NCBI GenBank assembly: GCA_011109175.1
Contig: RDEW01000024.1
Coordinates: 761,088 to 791,294 of the forward strand
DNA from: Dicyema japonicum
Lineage: Eukaryota; Dicyemida; Rhombozoa; Dicyemidae
Direction of reading: 5' to 3'
DNA length: 30,207 bases
Shown here: piece by piece, positions 28,935 through 30,207 of the stretch
Layout: the number at the start of each line of letters is the position of its first letter
Numbering within the stretch: the first letter of the stretch is position 1
The notes under the pieces: generated by a model
The model's input: the letters and a program-made list of their open reading frames with translations, nothing else
Databases searched by the model: none
Told to the model about the DNA's origin: nothing
Position numbers and translations under genes: made by a program

Positions 28935-29345
28935 CATAGGGAAAACGGAAAACTTCCTATCTTTGTCATAACGACTGAAAGTGTACCTTGATCACTTTCA
29001 TAACATTTTCCAACTGATTCTGAGTCAGGCCCCCACCAGTTGGGTTGTCACTACAAACCTGGAATAAATTTGTGTTCTTTTCGAACGCTTTCTGAGGATA
29101 AGTCAAAGTCATACTTGTATGTCTCAGAATAAACTCTCAAATTCAATTTTTTGTAATTTCACGTAATAACAATTGTTTCTTTGGCTAAGTGCTTCGCTTC
29201 TCCAATTGCTTGAAAGCCAATGACCGCGAATTATAATAATCGAGTACTCATTTTTTTTATGGCTGTTTTTCTCCAACAATAGTTCACAGGAGAGATACCT
29301 AAATCTATCCAAACTCTTAATCCGAAAATATCCGAATGTCATTTC
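28840..29345 (-). pseudogene. Unassigned coding-like minus-strand stretches (copy 2)
   Basis: Counterpart of 10840-11330. A 72-codon frame (29342-29124) starts MTFGYFRIKSLDRFRYLSCE and then differs from copy 1 after a poly-A frameshift. No family recognised. Confidence 0.3.
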
Positions 29346-29488
29346 TTGAATATAGACCTATTTTCACTAAATTTTTTTTTAATTTATTAATACATTGAAT
29401 TAGGGAATAATCATCATCGATTTGATCCCCCGATTAAACTCTAAATGCAAATTTCTGAATTTCCAAGTTTAATAATTGTATCTTTGGA

Positions 29489-29694
29489 TTTCCATTATAT
29501 GGACCAAAACAAGTACACATTAATTCGCCAAAGTTTATGATTTTCCAACTTCCAGGTTGAGCGTATGATTAAGATGGTTTACATCCTGAAGTTTCCATTA
29601 TATGGACCAAAACAAGTACACATTAATTCGCCAAAGTTTATGATTTTCTAACTTCCAGGTTGAGTTTATGATTAAGATGGCTTACATCCAGAAG
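29489..29694. repeat. 103-bp tandem duplication
   Basis: tttccattatatggaccaaa at 29489 repeats at 29592. Copy 1 has one unit near 11480-11580. Confidence 0.95.
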
Positions 29695-29944
29695 ACCTCG
29701 TTGAGCATTTTTCTAGCTAATCTGATTGCTTTATCAGATTTCCTTATTAAAGAAAACTTTCATCAGAAAATAAACCTTACTGGTGGCTCTTGTCGGACTG
29801 AAATCAACTAATTTGTTCAGATCTTTTATTTCATTTTTTTTGACACAGTGATTTGTGATAATGATGTTTTTTTTTTATTTTGCTAAGATGGATAGATAGT
29901 TGATCTTGCTCTATAGCATTGATTTTTATATTTTTTGTTTGTTA

Positions 29945-30150
29945 AACTAGCTCATTTGATAGAGTGTTCAAAAGATTCACTTTTTCTATTCCTGTAGAGT
30001 AATTATCACAGTAATAAATTTGGATGTGATACTTGAAGGGATGGTTCTCACTCCTACCATGGGAAATAGATATACCTTAATTACACTGACTTCACCTTTT
30101 ATAAAACTCCTTGACTCTTTATTAATAAATTGTTATTATTGTTGTTTTAA
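29945..30150 (+). repeat. Possible tRNA-related SINE
   Basis: TAGCTCATTTGATAGAGTG near 29950 is very close to a tRNA A box and D arm (TAGCTCAGTTGGTAGAGYG). GGTTCTCACTCC near 30043 may be a decayed B box, but it is about 90 bp away, longer than normal. The part after it (taccatgggaaatagatata) resembles 2900-2945, and the end is ttattattgttgtttt, a simple-repeat tail typical of retroposons. Confidence 0.45.
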
Positions 30151-30207
30151 TTAACTTATAATCTCTTCCCGGTACATTCATATTTATTATGTAGAGAGCG
30201 CTGAGAG

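Larger units (their letters stand above)
17951..29913 (+). repeat. Segmental duplication, copy 2
   Basis: Direct counterpart of 1034-11797. It is longer mainly because of copy-specific segments: 18140-18383 (about 244 bp), the middle of the LINE ORF1 region (about 21430-22010), 23699-25433 (a tRNA-headed SINE plus a LINE endonuclease fragment) and 26640-26954. It also has its own 94-bp and 103-bp tandem duplications near 28.8 and 29.5 kb. It holds the intact cathepsin gene. Substitutions are scattered throughout, so this is not a simple assembly repeat of identical sequence. Confidence 0.97.

Noticed and set aside
1-30207. CRISPR array, bacterial operons or rRNA genes
   Set aside because: No regularly spaced short repeats, no ribosome-binding-site-led gene runs and no rRNA-like conserved blocks were seen. 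The content is eukaryotic.

Overview
This is an AT-rich, repeat-dense eukaryotic (metazoan-type) nuclear window. There is no bacterial-style operon, no RNA operon and no CRISPR. It is dominated by one imperfect direct segmental duplication: copy 1 at about 1034-11797 and copy 2 at about 17951-29913, same orientation, each about 11-12 kb. A non-duplicated, transposon-rich spacer (about 11.8-17.9 kb) lies between them and contains an assembly gap of 116 N (12956-13071).

The clearest host gene is a secreted cathepsin L-like cysteine protease on the minus strand, present once in each copy. Read by hand it has six exons separated by five introns of only 24-27 nt. Copy 2 (18432-19600) is intact: 346 residues with signal peptide, ERFNIN and GxNxFxD propeptide motifs and the full catalytic set. 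Copy 1 (1292-2590) is broken by a 127-bp tandem duplication, a lost splice acceptor and an extra glycine next to the active site. Other host-like pieces are a frameshifted homeobox (8723-8988, copy 1 only) with serine at homeodomain position 51, and a plus-strand multi-exon gene, seen in both copies, whose inferred introns are also 21-28 nt (about 5.8-7.2 kb and 22.4-23.6 kb).

Most of the rest is decayed mobile DNA: Tc1/mariner transposase remnants, two hAT transposase remnants with a BED-type finger, several non-LTR (LINE) fragments (PHD-finger ORF1, endonuclease, reverse transcriptase, RT tails) and a tRNA-headed SINE. The two copies differ by insertions, deletions and many head-to-tail duplications of about 90-130 bp that occur in only one copy.

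Organism: metazoan-type TEs, a cathepsin L, a homeobox, the standard code and spliceosomal introns near 25 nt suggest an animal with a strongly shortened-intron genome. Dicyemid mesozoans are the group I know to combine these features. That is an inference; the sequence alone does not prove it.
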